DNA of 64,000 nt from Thermoanaerobaculia bacterium (GCA_028066595.1 JALCBJ010000002.1:62001-126000); one strand, 5' to 3'; counted from the first letter of the stretch, positions 8,920 through 18,923 are shown. Program-made: numbers and translations. Notes: generated from the sequence alone by a model not told the origin.

Positions 8920-11382
8920 CTAGGCCTCGTCGTCCAGCCGTCGAATGCATACCACGGCTGGACGTGGCGGCGTGTTCGGATCTCCGGCCGGGAAATTCGA
9001 GCCGACGGGGATTTTGCGGGTTTGTTCGAACGGGCGATTGTTCCGGTCGTGGACCACGTGACGCTGTACCTCGAGCTCGCCATCTCGGCGAGTCGCGTCG
9101 TCTTCACCCGGATGTTGGACCGACAGGATCAGCGCCTGACCATCGTCTGAAAAGGTCGGTCCACACAGCTCGGCCTCTATGGGAGCCAGTGCGAAGAGAT
9201 GGGGCAGGCCGGTAGCGGCGCCGCGGGTCGGGAGCATGAACATCGCATTGTTGCCAAACACGCCCGGAAACGTCTTGCCTCCCGGATTGGTCCCGTCGGT
9301 TACAACGCGGGACGTCGGGAAATTTTGAGAGGTCGTCGAGATATCAGTGACGACCCATAGGTTGGCGTCGACGTCGAATACGAGATTGTCGGCGCACGCA
9401 AAGCCACCCCCATGATCGGCTACCTCGCCGGAGCTGATGAACTTTCCCCAAGTGAAGGTGGTGGCTGCGGGATCGGAATCCGCCCCGTCGCCTCCATCTT
9501 CGATCAGTCGATAGATGGCTCCGTATTGGCGGCTGTTCTCCATCGCCGAGTCGGGGAAAATGCGCCGATCCGGTGAGCCGTCGGAAGAGTCTGTGGCATC
9601 GGTGAACGCGATGAACACCGAACGATCGACGGGATGCACCTCGAGATCCTCGGGACGAGCCGTCGGAGTACCGCCGCAAGCGTTGGCCATGAGGAACGCA
9701 TCCATCGCGAGGATTCCGTTGACCAGGCGATGCCACTCGGCCGCGCTCAGGCGGGAGCCCACTCCCGCGTGAGGTCGCACCAGGTCGGCGAGTGTCGAGT
9801 CCTCGAAGCTCTTGCCGGTGAACGATTCGATGATCGAGATCCAATTGTCTACTTCGATGTCCGGCCGGTCTCGGTCCGGATTGCCCACCGAGACCGATCC
9901 GCCGACGAACCGCGAGGGCACCTGCATGTGACCGGAGAAACACTGCTCGGGCTCCGGGCGTCGTAGGGGCGTCTCCGCGTCGAGGGGAATCCAGCGACCC
10001 GTGAAGTCTGGCTCGAAGCGGGCGACGTAGAGCGTTCCCTTCTCCAGCAGACGCGAGGTGTCCGGATCGGACGGGTTCCTCACCACCTCGTCCGAAACGA
10101 ACTTCCAGATGTGTCCACCGCGGCGGTCGTCGCCCATGTAGGCGGCCAGACGCTTCCCTGCCTCGACCCGTAGCGTTACGTTCTCGTGGCGAAATCGTCC
10201 GAGTCCGGTGTGCTTGCGCAGGTGGCCGGTCGTCGGTTCGATCTCGGTCACCCAGCCGAAATGCCGTCCGTCGAGACGATCTTCCAGCAAGTGGCCGTTA
10301 CCGGAGATGTTGGGTGGTACCTCGTTGTCGAAGATGTACAAGCCGTTCACTTTATCTCCGCGTGCGCCATACCAGCTCTTTCGCGATTCGATGAGCCGGC
10401 CTTCGGGGCTGACGTCCTCGTCGACCTCGTTGTAGTAGTTCTCCTCGCATGTGAGGAAAGTTCCCCAGGGCGTGGTGCCACCCGAGCAGTTGGTCATGGT
10501 GCCGTGAGGCTGTCGATCGAAGAGCGGCACCGCCGGGCCGGTGAATCTCGAATGAACCGCCGGTCCGCCAGGAATGTTGTGTCGTCGGAAGGCGCTGATG
10601 CGACGGTGATCGTCGGCGTCGGCGACGACCTCGAACCCACCGTCATCCCGTCGCCGGACCCGCAAGACCGAAACGCCTACTTCGTCGAGGATTCGTTCTG
10701 CGTTGGCCCGCGCCTTCGCCTTGACAGCATCGGGTACGCGGGCCCACTGTTCCGGATCGTTCACATCTACGGCGTTGCCGGCGAAGGCCTCGAAGCTCCA
10801 GCCGTCGATAGAGAAGATCCCTCGTTTGAACATCGGTGGGTCGTTGTGGTCCGCCACGAGACGGAACGTGGGCGGCCGCTGTCCGTAGATCGTCTCGTAC
10901 ACATCGAGCCACGGTCTCGCCGAGACGTATTCGTGGTTGACCAGTAGCCAGAACTGATCTTCTTGATCTGCTACCGGTACGAGGCCGGTGTAGTCACAGT
11001 TGTAGCCGAAACGGATCTGCCGCGTCGGCGAGTCGTCCGGGCCGAAGATGTCGCCGAACCGGGCCAAGACTTCGTACTCGAAGCCCTCCGGCAAGACGAG
11101 GTCGTCGATCACCTCGTACGAAGCCAGTCGGAGACGATCGTCTCCGGCGTCACCCGGATCTCCGGGCAGGGGTACGGGATAAGCCGGTGGCTTCCAGTTG
11201 GGCTTGCCATCGGGTAACACCCAGGCCCGGGAAGAGGGCAGCTCGGCGAGGAGCCTGTTGGAATTCCCGAGGACCAAAGTGGCTGCGCCGGCGCCGACGT
11301 AGCGAAGGAACGTCCGCCGGCTGAAGCCGATCTCGGACGCTGGGTTTCGGGGAGCATCGGATGGGGAGTTCGAGTTCTGCAT
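8920..11382 (-). CDS. PhoX-family phosphatase, Tat-exported (DUF839)
   Basis: 820 residues beginning 'MQNSNSPSDAPRNPASE', chosen because the twin-arginine signal 'SRRTFLRYVGAGAATLVLG' then sits at residues 21-39; the longer frame adds an unlikely extension. The body has the PhoX signatures 'MTNCSGGTTPWGTFLTCEEN', 'GHLRKHTGLGRFRHENVTL' and 'YMGDDRRGGHIWKFVS'. Known PhoX enzymes carry iron and calcium and release phosphate from phosphomonoesters in the periplasm. It would serve phosphate scavenging. No Pho regulator or Pst transporter is adjacent. The region ahead of its start (130 bases) separates it from a divergent secreted protein. Confidence 0.9.
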   Translation of the reverse strand: MQNSNSPSDAPRNPASEIGFSRRTFLRYVGAGAATLVLGNSNRLLAELPSSRAWVLPDGKPNWKPPAYPVPLPGDPGDAGDDRLRLASYEVIDDLVLPEGFEYEVLARFGDIFGPDDSPTRQIRFGYNCDYTGLVPVADQEDQFWLLVNHEYVSARPWLDVYETIYGQRPPTFRLVADHNDPPMFKRGIFSIDGWSFEAFAGNAVDVNDPEQWARVPDAVKAKARANAERILDEVGVSVLRVRRRDDGGFEVVADADDHRRISAFRRHNIPGGPAVHSRFTGPAVPLFDRQPHGTMTNCSGGTTPWGTFLTCEENYYNEVDEDVSPEGRLIESRKSWYGARGDKVNGLYIFDNEVPPNISGNGHLLEDRLDGRHFGWVTEIEPTTGHLRKHTGLGRFRHENVTLRVEAGKRLAAYMGDDRRGGHIWKFVSDEVVRNPSDPDTSRLLEKGTLYVARFEPDFTGRWIPLDAETPLRRPEPEQCFSGHMQVPSRFVGGSVSVGNPDRDRPDIEVDNWISIIESFTGKSFEDSTLADLVRPHAGVGSRLSAAEWHRLVNGILAMDAFLMANACGGTPTARPEDLEVHPVDRSVFIAFTDATDSSDGSPDRRIFPDSAMENSRQYGAIYRLIEDGGDGADSDPAATTFTWGKFISSGEVADHGGGFACADNLVFDVDANLWVVTDISTTSQNFPTSRVVTDGTNPGGKTFPGVFGNNAMFMLPTRGAATGLPHLFALAPIEAELCGPTFSDDGQALILSVQHPGEDDATRRDGELEVQRHVVHDRNNRPFEQTRKIPVGSNFPAGDPNTPPRPAVVCIRRLDDEA

Positions 11383-11512
11383 ATCTATCGCGGGTCGGTT
11401 GGGGTCCGAGCATAGAGGATGGCGAATCGAGGCCGGTAGGGCAGGAATGAAGATCTCATGAATGCCGTGCGCGAAGGTACACTGAGATGACCATGACACC
11501 TGGAGGGACAGC

Positions 11513-12490
11513 GTGAAGCTTACTGCCATCGACTACCCCCGCGCGCTCGGACATCTCGTCGTCGGTTTCCTCGTGACTGGTGCTCTCGGGGTTGCGCCCG
11601 TAGCGTCCCAGGAGTGCTCTAACGTGTCCTATCGTCTTTGGACCCGTGGCGCCGACGAGGTTCGGTACCGCCTCGGCGAGACCGTGGAGATCGAGAGTGG
11701 CCGCGAGGGTCACATTTACCTGCACGTCGATTCGCGCTCCAAGGATCCATACTCCACGAGCGCCGAGGTCGGCTATCCGGAGAAGTACGGCCTCCGAGGC
11801 CGTGCCACGGTAGTCGTTCGCCACGTGAGGATGGAGGCGCAGAGCGGCGAGGACCGCTCGGCGGGCCGCATCCGATTCAACGCGGTCGAGCCCGGCACGA
11901 CGCAGCTTGGATTCCGGCTCGTGGGCGTCCGTTCCCCCGGTCGCCTCGATTTGGTGGCGAACGGTTGCCGTACCGGTGCGATCCCGATCCGCGTGCTACC
12001 CCGTGGCGGGCAAGCCGACCCACCGGCGGACGAAGAGGAACCGGCGGTCTCGGCAGCAGAGGAGCTCGTCGGAGTCCTCTTCACCGCGCTGCTGCGCCGA
12101 GCCGATGTAGGGCGCGCGGATCAGGAGTTCGTCCGCTGGGTCCGTCGCGATTCCCGTGAAGGCCTGCTGCGGGTCGCCGATACGATGGTGAGTTCGGACG
12201 AGTTTCGCAGCAACGCGTTGCGGCGCACCGACGACACCCATGGACGCAACAATCTCGGCAAGCTGCGTCAGCTGTTGCTGGGCGATATGTACCGAGATCT
12301 CTACGGCTACTCCGAACCCGATAGGCAGGGTCGGGAGGACGACCTGCTCGATCTGGAGGACTGTCTGTCGGGGCGACCAGGCAACGAGGCCTGTAGCCGG
12401 CTCGGTCGCGAGCTCGTCAATCGCCGACTCTTCTACGACTACCACCGGGATGCGATCGATGCGCTGTCCGGCCGGCGGGGTCGTCGCTAA
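11513..12490 (+). CDS. Secreted protein with DUF4214-like C-terminal helical domain
   Basis: 325 residues, GTG start with a very good 'GGAGGGA' ribosome binding site. A signal peptide covers about residues 1-32 and ends near 'GVAPVASQ'. Residues 35-165 look like a beta-rich domain with two cysteines ('QECSNVSY', 'ANGCRTG') that may pair. After an acidic Pro linker ('ADPPADEEEP') the C-terminal half reads 'LVGVLFTALLRRADVGRADQ' and later 'VADTMVSSDEFRSNAL', the pattern of the DUF4214 / phycobilisome-linker-like family often found in exported enzymes and S-layer-like proteins. It precedes an ABC exporter by about 30 bases and may share its transcript. Function unknown. Confidence 0.7.
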   Translation: MKLTAIDYPRALGHLVVGFLVTGALGVAPVASQECSNVSYRLWTRGADEVRYRLGETVEIESGREGHIYLHVDSRSKDPYSTSAEVGYPEKYGLRGRATVVVRHVRMEAQSGEDRSAGRIRFNAVEPGTTQLGFRLVGVRSPGRLDLVANGCRTGAIPIRVLPRGGQADPPADEEEPAVSAAEELVGVLFTALLRRADVGRADQEFVRWVRRDSREGLLRVADTMVSSDEFRSNALRRTDDTHGRNNLGKLRQLLLGDMYRDLYGYSEPDRQGREDDLLDLEDCLSGRPGNEACSRLGRELVNRRLFYDYHRDAIDALSGRRGRR

Positions 12491-12522
12491 GCCTTGCTCA
12501 GCCAGCGGGAGCGTCGTTGCCC

Positions 12523-13386
12523 ATGGGTTCTCCCCGGGGAACACCGGGTGGAGGGGTGACGTTTAGCTCCGTGGCCATGGGGCCGGCGGCGGAACTGTCG
12601 GGCGTCGACTACGTCTACGAAGGCAGTCGCGGTCGGGTGCAGGCACTACACGGCGTCGACCTCACGATACGACGGGGCGAGTTGACGACCCTCTTGGGCG
12701 TCAATGGTTCGGGCAAGTCGACGCTACTGGAGATTCTGGCGGCCGTTCGGCGCCCAACCGCCGGCCGAGTGGAAGTGCTGGGAAGGAGAACGGATTCGAT
12801 CGTCGCTTCCGGGCTGCGCGATCTGCACGGTCGATTGGCCTTGGCAAGGCAGGAAGCCGCCCTCGATCCCGAGATGTATGTCGTGGAGACGCTGGAGTTG
12901 CTGGCCACGCTCTACGGCGTTACCGGAGCGCGTCGTCGAGAACGGGTCGCCGAGCTTGTCGATGCCTTCGATCTACAGCAGGTGGCTGCGCGAAGAATCG
13001 ACGAGCTTTCGGGTGGACAGCGCCGCCGGCTGCATCTGGCTTCGTCGTTGATTGCCGAACCGGAGTTGATTTTGCTCGACGAACCCACTGCGGGACTCGA
13101 CGCGCCCGGCAGGGAGTCGCTTTGGGCGGAGCTCGCCCGGCGGGCCGGTGTCGGACAGGCCGTGGTGTTGGTGACCCATGAGCTCGACGCCGCCGAGCGG
13201 CATTCCGGACGCGTCGTGCTGCTGGACGGAGGGCGGGTCCTTGCCCAGGGTCGACCCGCGGAAGTGGTCGCCGGCCATGGCGGGGGCTGTCTGGCTGATT
13301 CGTTTCGTTTGCTCACCGGACATGATCCCGAGGAGCTGGCACCGCTCCAGCCTCGGAGATCTCGGCGAGGCGGAGGCGGCCGATGA
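12523..13386 (+). CDS. ABC transporter ATP-binding protein
   Basis: 287 residues from an ATG preceded by 'GCGGGAG'; a TTG two codons earlier is the alternative. Walker A is 'LLGVNGSGKSTLLEIL', signature 'LSGGQRRRLHLA', Walker B 'LILLDEPTAGLDAPG' and the switch His in 'VLVTHELDAAERHSG'. The order and short length fit the NatA/DrrA/CcmA-like class that powers ABC-2 exporters. Its stop overlaps the start of the permease by 4 bases (ATGA), so the two make one transporter. The cargo is unknown; drug, lipid or small-molecule export are all possible. Confidence 0.93.
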   Translation: MGSPRGTPGGGVTFSSVAMGPAAELSGVDYVYEGSRGRVQALHGVDLTIRRGELTTLLGVNGSGKSTLLEILAAVRRPTAGRVEVLGRRTDSIVASGLRDLHGRLALARQEAALDPEMYVVETLELLATLYGVTGARRRERVAELVDAFDLQQVAARRIDELSGGQRRRLHLASSLIAEPELILLDEPTAGLDAPGRESLWAELARRAGVGQAVVLVTHELDAAERHSGRVVLLDGGRVLAQGRPAEVVAGHGGGCLADSFRLLTGHDPEELAPLQPRRSRRGGGGR

Positions 13387-14159
13387 CGCCGGGCGTTCGG
13401 GCGCTGCCAGTCGTGTGGGCGATCTGCCGACGTACCTGGCTCAAGATACTCCGGCGGCCGGTGACGCTCAGCTTCAGCTTGGTGCAGCCCCTTCTGTGGA
13501 TGGCCTTCTTCGGCTTTCTATTCCAGCGCTACGAGATCACCCAGGCTTCAAAGGTCCGATATCTCGACTTCCTGGTGCCGGGCGTGTGTGCCATGACGGT
13601 CCTCTTCGGTGCTTCGCAGTCGGGCATCGGATGGATCCGAGACCTTCATTCGGGCTTCCTACAGCGCATGCTGCAGAGTCCTGCCAGGCCGTCGGCGTTG
13701 TTGGCCGGAAAAGTCGCGGCCGACGTGATGCGGCTGCTGGTCCAGGCTCTCGCTGTGCTGCTTCTGGCGTGGATCCTCGGTGCGCGGGTCAGAGTCGTCG
13801 GTGCCGAAGTACTGTTTGGCGTTCTGTGTCTCGCTTGTTTTGCTGCTGCTTTCTCCAGCCTTTCTTGCGTCATCGCCCTTCGTTCTCGAGCTCAGGAGGC
13901 CATGGCTGTCTACGTCCATCTGGTGAACATGCCGATGCTCTTCACCAGCTCGGCGTTGGTGCCCACCAAGCAGATGCCCGACTGGCTGGCGCGCATCGCG
14001 GAATGGAATCCACTCACTCTGACGGTCGATGCTCTGAGGGCGGGTCTACTACCGCAGTTTCGTGCTGATCGAGTTGCTCCCGTCGTCCTGGCGATCCTCG
14101 CTGCCCTTCTCTTCAGTCTTGCAGCCCGTGAGATGGCTCGCCTGGACAGGACCGGGTAG
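13383..14159 (+). CDS. ABC-2 type transporter permease
   Basis: 258 residues, about six membrane helices. The N-terminal 'RRTWLKILRRPVTLSFSLVQ' amphipathic entry, 'DFLVPGVCAMTVLFGASQSG', 'RDLHSGFLQRMLQSPARPSA' and the late 'LVPTKQMPDWLARIAEWNPL' are typical of the ABC-2/DrrB family. It overlaps the ATPase gene by 4 bases and would form a homodimeric pore with it. Convergent with the acyltransferase gene that follows; the 180 bases between them show no clear terminator. Confidence 0.9.
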   Translation: MTPGVRALPVVWAICRRTWLKILRRPVTLSFSLVQPLLWMAFFGFLFQRYEITQASKVRYLDFLVPGVCAMTVLFGASQSGIGWIRDLHSGFLQRMLQSPARPSALLAGKVAADVMRLLVQALAVLLLAWILGARVRVVGAEVLFGVLCLACFAAAFSSLSCVIALRSRAQEAMAVYVHLVNMPMLFTSSALVPTKQMPDWLARIAEWNPLTLTVDALRAGLLPQFRADRVAPVVLAILAALLFSLAAREMARLDRTG

Positions 14160-14339
14160 CCAGCGATCAGGATCCCGGCCTCCCGATGCTGGGTACTCTG
14201 TCGGCGATCCCACGATGTGCTGCGCGAAGAACTCCGCTCCGGGCCTATCTTTGTCTGGGCTTGCGTTGGCGCAGCGCCCGCATCGATCCGTCACCCTGGA
14301 TCGCGACGCTACAGGTCGTCGAGATACCTTGAGGCGCCG

Positions 14340-15248
14340 CTAGCGAAAGAACATCCGGAGGCGCTTCTCGCTCATCTCGGCGATGTCGAACAGTACGAGA
14401 TAGTCGATCGTCTTGAATTCGCGGTCGATGGCCGGTGGTCCGCAGATCTTGGCGCCATGGCGTAGATAGGTGCGAAAGAGTCGCGGGATGTCGACCTCGA
14501 AGTCAGGATCCGCGGGAAGCTCTGGTGGATAGCAGGCGAACCCAGGCTGAGGCTCGACGCGCAGCCCATCGACCAATAGGCCGGCACTCTCCAGGTACGC
14601 CATCACTGCCCGACCTTCCACTGGATCCTGAGACGTGAGTGAGCAGCAGCCGAAGAAGTACCGCAGCTGGTTGTGCGCGACGTAGAGCGCGAGGCCCTTC
14701 CAGAGGAGAAACAGTACGTGTTTGTTGCGGTGCTCTTGTGCGACACAAGCGCGGCCTAGCTCGACCGACTCGCCTCGAACGGAGTCGGGCAGGCCCCTGA
14801 GATCGAACTCGGCTTGACTGTAGAAGCCGAGGTTCGCATTGGCCATCGCGCTGGTCTGCATGCGGTAGGTGCCGACGATCTTGCCGTCACGCAGGCTCCT
14901 CACCAATAGGTGATGGCAGACGTCATCGAACGGATCGCGGTCGCGGCCGGTCTGCCACGACTCGTCGAGACCTTCGCTCAGCTCGACATTGAAGACCTCG
15001 AATCGCAGACGAAGAATCTCGTCCAGGGTGCTGCGATCCCGCGCAAAGCTCACTTCATAGTTGCCTTCCTGCAGCACTCTGTCCGGAATCGACTCCGGTG
15101 CGATGGGGTACGTGAGGGCAGACTCTCCCATCGAGGGCTGAACCGTCTCTTTGGGGGGCTGCACTCGGCTCATGCTGGCGTGCTCTTCTCGACCGAGGAT
15201 GGGAGCCCGTGCGACATCCGGGCTTGTCGTCTGGTGATTTTGTTGCAT
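14340..15248 (-). CDS. GNAT-type acyltransferase, OlsB / putative-hemolysin family
   Basis: About 302 residues with the COG3176/OlsB layout: 'LRLRFEVFNVE', 'DPFDDVCHHLLVR', 'KIVGTYRMQTS', 'ESVELGRACVAQEHR' and the closing 'CGPPAIDREFKTIDYLVLFD'. Members transfer an acyl chain from acyl-ACP to an amino acid, giving lyso-ornithine lipids or N-acyl amino acids. No OlsA (second acyltransferase) lies beside it, so the product is unsettled. The N-terminus is uncertain: ATGs encoding 'MQQNHQ' (used here) or 'MSRVQPPKE' 75 bases later are both possible, and the conserved domain starts only near 'DRVLQEGNYEVSF'. It is divergent from a GT-C-like gene. Confidence 0.82.
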   Translation of the reverse strand: MQQNHQTTSPDVARAPILGREEHASMSRVQPPKETVQPSMGESALTYPIAPESIPDRVLQEGNYEVSFARDRSTLDEILRLRFEVFNVELSEGLDESWQTGRDRDPFDDVCHHLLVRSLRDGKIVGTYRMQTSAMANANLGFYSQAEFDLRGLPDSVRGESVELGRACVAQEHRNKHVLFLLWKGLALYVAHNQLRYFFGCCSLTSQDPVEGRAVMAYLESAGLLVDGLRVEPQPGFACYPPELPADPDFEVDIPRLFRTYLRHGAKICGPPAIDREFKTIDYLVLFDIAEMSEKRLRMFFR

Positions 15249-15337
15249 TCTCCCATCATCGATTCCACCCCGATATCTACGATGAAGCATAGATCAAGAT
15301 TCGCGGCGTGGCGGGGCCGGACTGCTAAGGTTTCGCG

Positions 15338-16837
15338 GTGTCTGCCTCGGTATCAGAACCCTCGGAAAGGCTGCGCTGGGTCCCGTGGCTCGTCGCCGGC
15401 GTGGCGCTGTGGCCGATAAGCGAGTTCCTGCTCGATGCTTGGCGTGCCGTGACGTTCCCGTACCCTCTCGACTACGGAGAAGGTCCGCTGTTGGATCAGG
15501 CGCGCCGGCTCGCTGCGCTGGACAATATCTATCGGCCTCTCGAATCGGGACCACCCTGGACGGTGAGTAACTACCCGCCGGTCTATCCGCTACTGCTGGC
15601 CGTGGGTACGGCGCTCGTCGGGCCGATCTATGCCTGGGGTCGCGTCGTGTCGATTCTGTCGGCCCTGGCGGTGGCCTGGTGGATCGGCCGGATCTTGCAT
15701 CGGCGAACGGGCGATGCTTTGGTGGCGGCCGTCTCTGCCGTCACGTTTCTATTCACACCGTACGTTGCCTTCTGGGCGACGTTGCAGCGCGTCGATCTAC
15801 TTGCATTGGCACTCTCCTGGGCAGCCATCGCCTGGCTGTTGGGGGACGCACGCCGCTCCGTGGCGCCGGCCGCGATGCTCCTGGCCGCGTCGATCCTGAC
15901 CCGTCAGACCTTTGCGTTGGCAGCTCCCTGTGCACTCTTCGTTTGGTTGCTGTTACAGGACCTTCCCGGGCGGGCGCTGCGACTGGCGCTGCTCACGGGC
16001 GGACTGGTCGGCTTCGCGGCGGTGGTGCTACAGATTCTGAGCGGCGGCTTCGTCGATCATGTGCTGACCGCCAATTGGAACGTGTGGCGACCGGGCACGC
16101 TCGTGGAATTTGCCGTCGACGTATGCCGCAGACTGCCGGTTCCGATTCTCGGCGCGACACTCGCGATCGCACTTCTCTTGCGGCGGTGGCGTCGCCGCGA
16201 GCCGTCCTGGGACTTCGGCGCGTTCGTGTCCGTCTACCTGTTGTTTGCGTTGTTGTCGGCGGTCACCATCGGAAAAGCGGGCGCCAACGTCAACTACCTG
16301 CTCGAGCTCAGCGTGGCCCTGAGCCTGGGCATGGGTATCCTGCTCGCTGAGCTTCGCCGAGAGCCGAGGCTGCGTCTTCTCGCCTTGGGTTTTGTGGCGG
16401 TGCAGTGGTTCACCTGGGTACAACCCACGCGGCACGAAATGTTCACCGAGATATACCTCCAAGCCGAGAACGAGGCGGCAGCGGTCCTGGAGCGGATCGA
16501 GAGGACGGATGGCGACATCGTGGCCGGGCAGTGGCTGGGGCTTCTGCCGCTGGCGGACCGCGATGTCACCTTGCAGCCGCACGAGCGCCAGCACCTGGTG
16601 ACCCATGGACATTGGGATCAGAAGCCGGCCGTGGACTGGTTGCGGCGGGGGGAAGCGGAGATGATTCTGCTTTACCGGCCGCCGGAGATCGCCGAGCTGT
16701 GGCAGGGAATGTGGACGCAGGAGCTGCGGAAAGCCATCGAGGAGTGCTACGCCGTAGAGGAGTTCATCGGCTCGACGCAGGTTTTGCGCCCGCGTACCTG
16801 CGATTCGATTCCCGTTTCCGAATCACGGATGCGCTGA
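15338..16837 (+). CDS. Polytopic membrane protein, GT-C glycosyltransferase-like
   Basis: 499 residues, GTG start with 'CTAAGG' eight bases upstream. About ten hydrophobic helices. Near the N-terminus 'YPLDYGEGPLLDQARRLA' followed by 'VSNYPPVYPLLLAVGTALVG' resembles the first periplasmic loop of GT39/ArnT-like enzymes, where an acidic residue is catalytic. A soluble C-terminal domain (about residues 375-499) follows the last helix. It would transfer sugar from a polyprenyl phosphate donor at the outer face of the inner membrane. Donor and acceptor unknown. Confidence 0.72.
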   Translation: MSASVSEPSERLRWVPWLVAGVALWPISEFLLDAWRAVTFPYPLDYGEGPLLDQARRLAALDNIYRPLESGPPWTVSNYPPVYPLLLAVGTALVGPIYAWGRVVSILSALAVAWWIGRILHRRTGDALVAAVSAVTFLFTPYVAFWATLQRVDLLALALSWAAIAWLLGDARRSVAPAAMLLAASILTRQTFALAAPCALFVWLLLQDLPGRALRLALLTGGLVGFAAVVLQILSGGFVDHVLTANWNVWRPGTLVEFAVDVCRRLPVPILGATLAIALLLRRWRRREPSWDFGAFVSVYLLFALLSAVTIGKAGANVNYLLELSVALSLGMGILLAELRREPRLRLLALGFVAVQWFTWVQPTRHEMFTEIYLQAENEAAAVLERIERTDGDIVAGQWLGLLPLADRDVTLQPHERQHLVTHGHWDQKPAVDWLRRGEAEMILLYRPPEIAELWQGMWTQELRKAIEECYAVEEFIGSTQVLRPRTCDSIPVSESRMR

Positions 16838-16935
16838 GTCGAGACGGCGGCCAAGACCGGGCGTCGGCTTTTGGGCTGCCCGGAGGTTCAGCGCGCCACA
16901 TCGCGAAGATCGATGCGTGCTAGGGCGCGAGGACC

Positions 16936-18048
16936 TCATAGCTCGCGGCGAAACATCGGCGGGCGATGTATGACGACCTTCGTGGTGTCGTCCAACAAGG
17001 CTTCGGGTGCTTGATTCCATTCCGCGAGACGACTGGTTACGGCGCCCACGTCGACTCGATGCTCCTCGATGAATTGCAGCATCGGAGGGATGTCCGCCAT
17101 GGGATTCGCAAGCCCGGTTTTGAGGGTGAGATTCTTCGCGTAGAGCTGAAAGAATGGCACTGGGACTGACTTGTTGAAGTAGATGCTCATGGACGTGCAG
17201 ACTCCACCGGGCCGCAGGCAGCGAATGGACTCCGCGATTGCGGACCGGCGGCTACTGCCGTTGACGACCAGGTCGTATCGCCGGCTCGTCGCGGCCACGG
17301 GAGCCTCGACGATCGTCGCTCCCAAGTTGCTTGCGATAGCGCACCGTTCCGAGTTTCGATCCGAGTAGTCGACGCGTGAGGCCTGCATCGCCACAGCGAA
17401 CGCGACGCAGTACAGACTGATGCTGCGAGCCGAACCACCGAGTACGAGAACGTCTTTTCCGGGGCTTCCGAGGAGCTCGGGCGCGACCCGTGACCACGCG
17501 TCCGGAAGGTTGTCCGACGCACTGGCCAAGTCCAGCGGATCGAGGGAGGCGGGAACCGGGATGAGCATCCGCTGGGCTTGCGGTACGAGGACCACATCGC
17601 TGAGCATCCCACCTCGCGCGGTATCTCTGCCTATCCCACCGAACATGTCGAACGAGCCGTGGGTCTCGCATTGCGAAGTAAGGCTGCGGGTACACATGGG
17701 ACACGTTCCGCAAGAGATCTGAAAGGGCACGACGACTCGATCACCCCGCGAGAAGCCATGAACGTCGGCGCCGACCTCCAGCACCTCGGCAACACATTCG
17801 TGGCCCATTGGAAACGGGCCCCTCAGATAGTCCGTCCCAACGGTGTCCGCGACCGACGGATCCACTTGGTGGAGCAGACGGCCGAGCCGCAGCGTGCGCG
17901 CCACATTGTGGCGCAGGAAGACGGCATCGAGATCGCATCTGGCAACGACGAAAGGTCGCACCAGCGCCGAGGTGGAGTCCTTGAGTGAAGGCTCGGGAAC
18001 TTCATCCCAGCGCAGGGCTCCGGGCTTCAGATAGGTTAGCTGCCGCAT
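16936..18048 (-). CDS. Zinc-dependent alcohol dehydrogenase (MDR family)
   Basis: 370 residues. The catalytic zinc site is 'VVARCDLDAV' (Cys about 38) with 'FPMGHECVAEVLEVG' (His-Glu), and the structural zinc loop is 'CGTCPMCTRSLTSQC', with C-x2-C-x2-C-x7-C spacing. The Rossmann segment 'DVLVLGGSARSISLYCVAFA' departs from the usual GxGxxG, reading GGSARS, so cofactor binding may be altered. The substrate is unknown. It lies 107 bases downstream of the Rieske operon on the same strand and could be read from it. Confidence 0.88.
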   Translation of the reverse strand: MRQLTYLKPGALRWDEVPEPSLKDSTSALVRPFVVARCDLDAVFLRHNVARTLRLGRLLHQVDPSVADTVGTDYLRGPFPMGHECVAEVLEVGADVHGFSRGDRVVVPFQISCGTCPMCTRSLTSQCETHGSFDMFGGIGRDTARGGMLSDVVLVPQAQRMLIPVPASLDPLDLASASDNLPDAWSRVAPELLGSPGKDVLVLGGSARSISLYCVAFAVAMQASRVDYSDRNSERCAIASNLGATIVEAPVAATSRRYDLVVNGSSRRSAIAESIRCLRPGGVCTSMSIYFNKSVPVPFFQLYAKNLTLKTGLANPMADIPPMLQFIEEHRVDVGAVTSRLAEWNQAPEALLDDTTKVVIHRPPMFRREL

Positions 18049-18155
18049 CTACATCCAGCCTAGCCGAAACGCCAGCGTTCGTCTCAGCGACGTCTGCGCA
18101 GCAGATCGCGCCCGCCGACCCTGGCTCTCGGCCACAGCCGGGGCATCGCTTCGAG

Positions 18156-18923
18156 CTAGCGGGAAGGAGTCAGTCTCACCAGGGAGTCGAGGTCGGCGTG
18201 TAGCGTCCACACGTCACCTGCGACGAAGACCTCACCGGTGACTTCGATGGGTTCTGCGACGGCGTGCAGAATCCGTTGGTTCACTTCCTCACCCTCGGCG
18301 CCGAGTAGCAAGAGCTGTCGAACCACTTCGTCGCCCTGATGCACCGCGAGGAGTGGCGGGATACCGCCGCGAATGCATAGCGAAGCGCAGGCTCGATGCG
18401 TCTTGCCGTAACCGGGCTTCATGACGCCGAGCCAACACTTCGAATCCACGATCTCGCCGCGCAGAGTGTGTCGACCGAGGGAGACCGGCGACACGCCCTC
18501 ACCGGCGCTCGCCACGGGCTGAACGCTGCCCTCGACGATCTCGACCATCGTCCGCAGGTCGCCACCAGCTTCGGAGCCGCGGTAGATCAAGGTGCCCTGG
18601 AGACGTATCTTCTCGCCTTCGAAGGCGGCCACTTGCTCATCTGCACCGTGTTTACCGAAGGCGACCAGAAGCCAGTGATCGACCTCGCCGGACGGTGTGG
18701 CCACCTCCAGGACGGGATGGGGTATCAGGCGGATCACTCCCTCGACCTCGCTCGGCTGACCAAACTCGAACGTGGCCTCGTCGAACACCGATTGTGACGC
18801 GGCGAGCACGAAGGCCAGTAGGGATGCGACGAACACGAGAGCGACGGCGGTGAAGCGAGCATGGCGTCCGAAGATCGGGGAAGCCCGTTCCTCCCAGCCG
18901 ATGTAGAACTCGTCTCCGTTCAT
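18156..18923 (-). CDS. Membrane-anchored protein with conserved cysteines, last gene of Rieske operon
   Basis: 255 residues: a short cytosolic lead, one membrane helix at about residues 25-43 ('FTAVALVFVASLLAFVLAAS') and a large outside domain. The outside part has two beta-rich halves joined by 'GEIVDSKCWLGVMKPGYGKT' and then 'HRACASLCIRGGIPPLLAV': three cysteines and a histidine in a 30-residue stretch, possibly a metal or cofactor site. I do not recognise a named family. It overlaps the Rieske gene by 4 bases (ATGA), so it is made together with it and probably sits in the same membrane complex. Confidence 0.75.
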   Translation of the reverse strand: MNGDEFYIGWEERASPIFGRHARFTAVALVFVASLLAFVLAASQSVFDEATFEFGQPSEVEGVIRLIPHPVLEVATPSGEVDHWLLVAFGKHGADEQVAAFEGEKIRLQGTLIYRGSEAGGDLRTMVEIVEGSVQPVASAGEGVSPVSLGRHTLRGEIVDSKCWLGVMKPGYGKTHRACASLCIRGGIPPLLAVHQGDEVVRQLLLLGAEGEEVNQRILHAVAEPIEVTGEVFVAGDVWTLHADLDSLVRLTPSR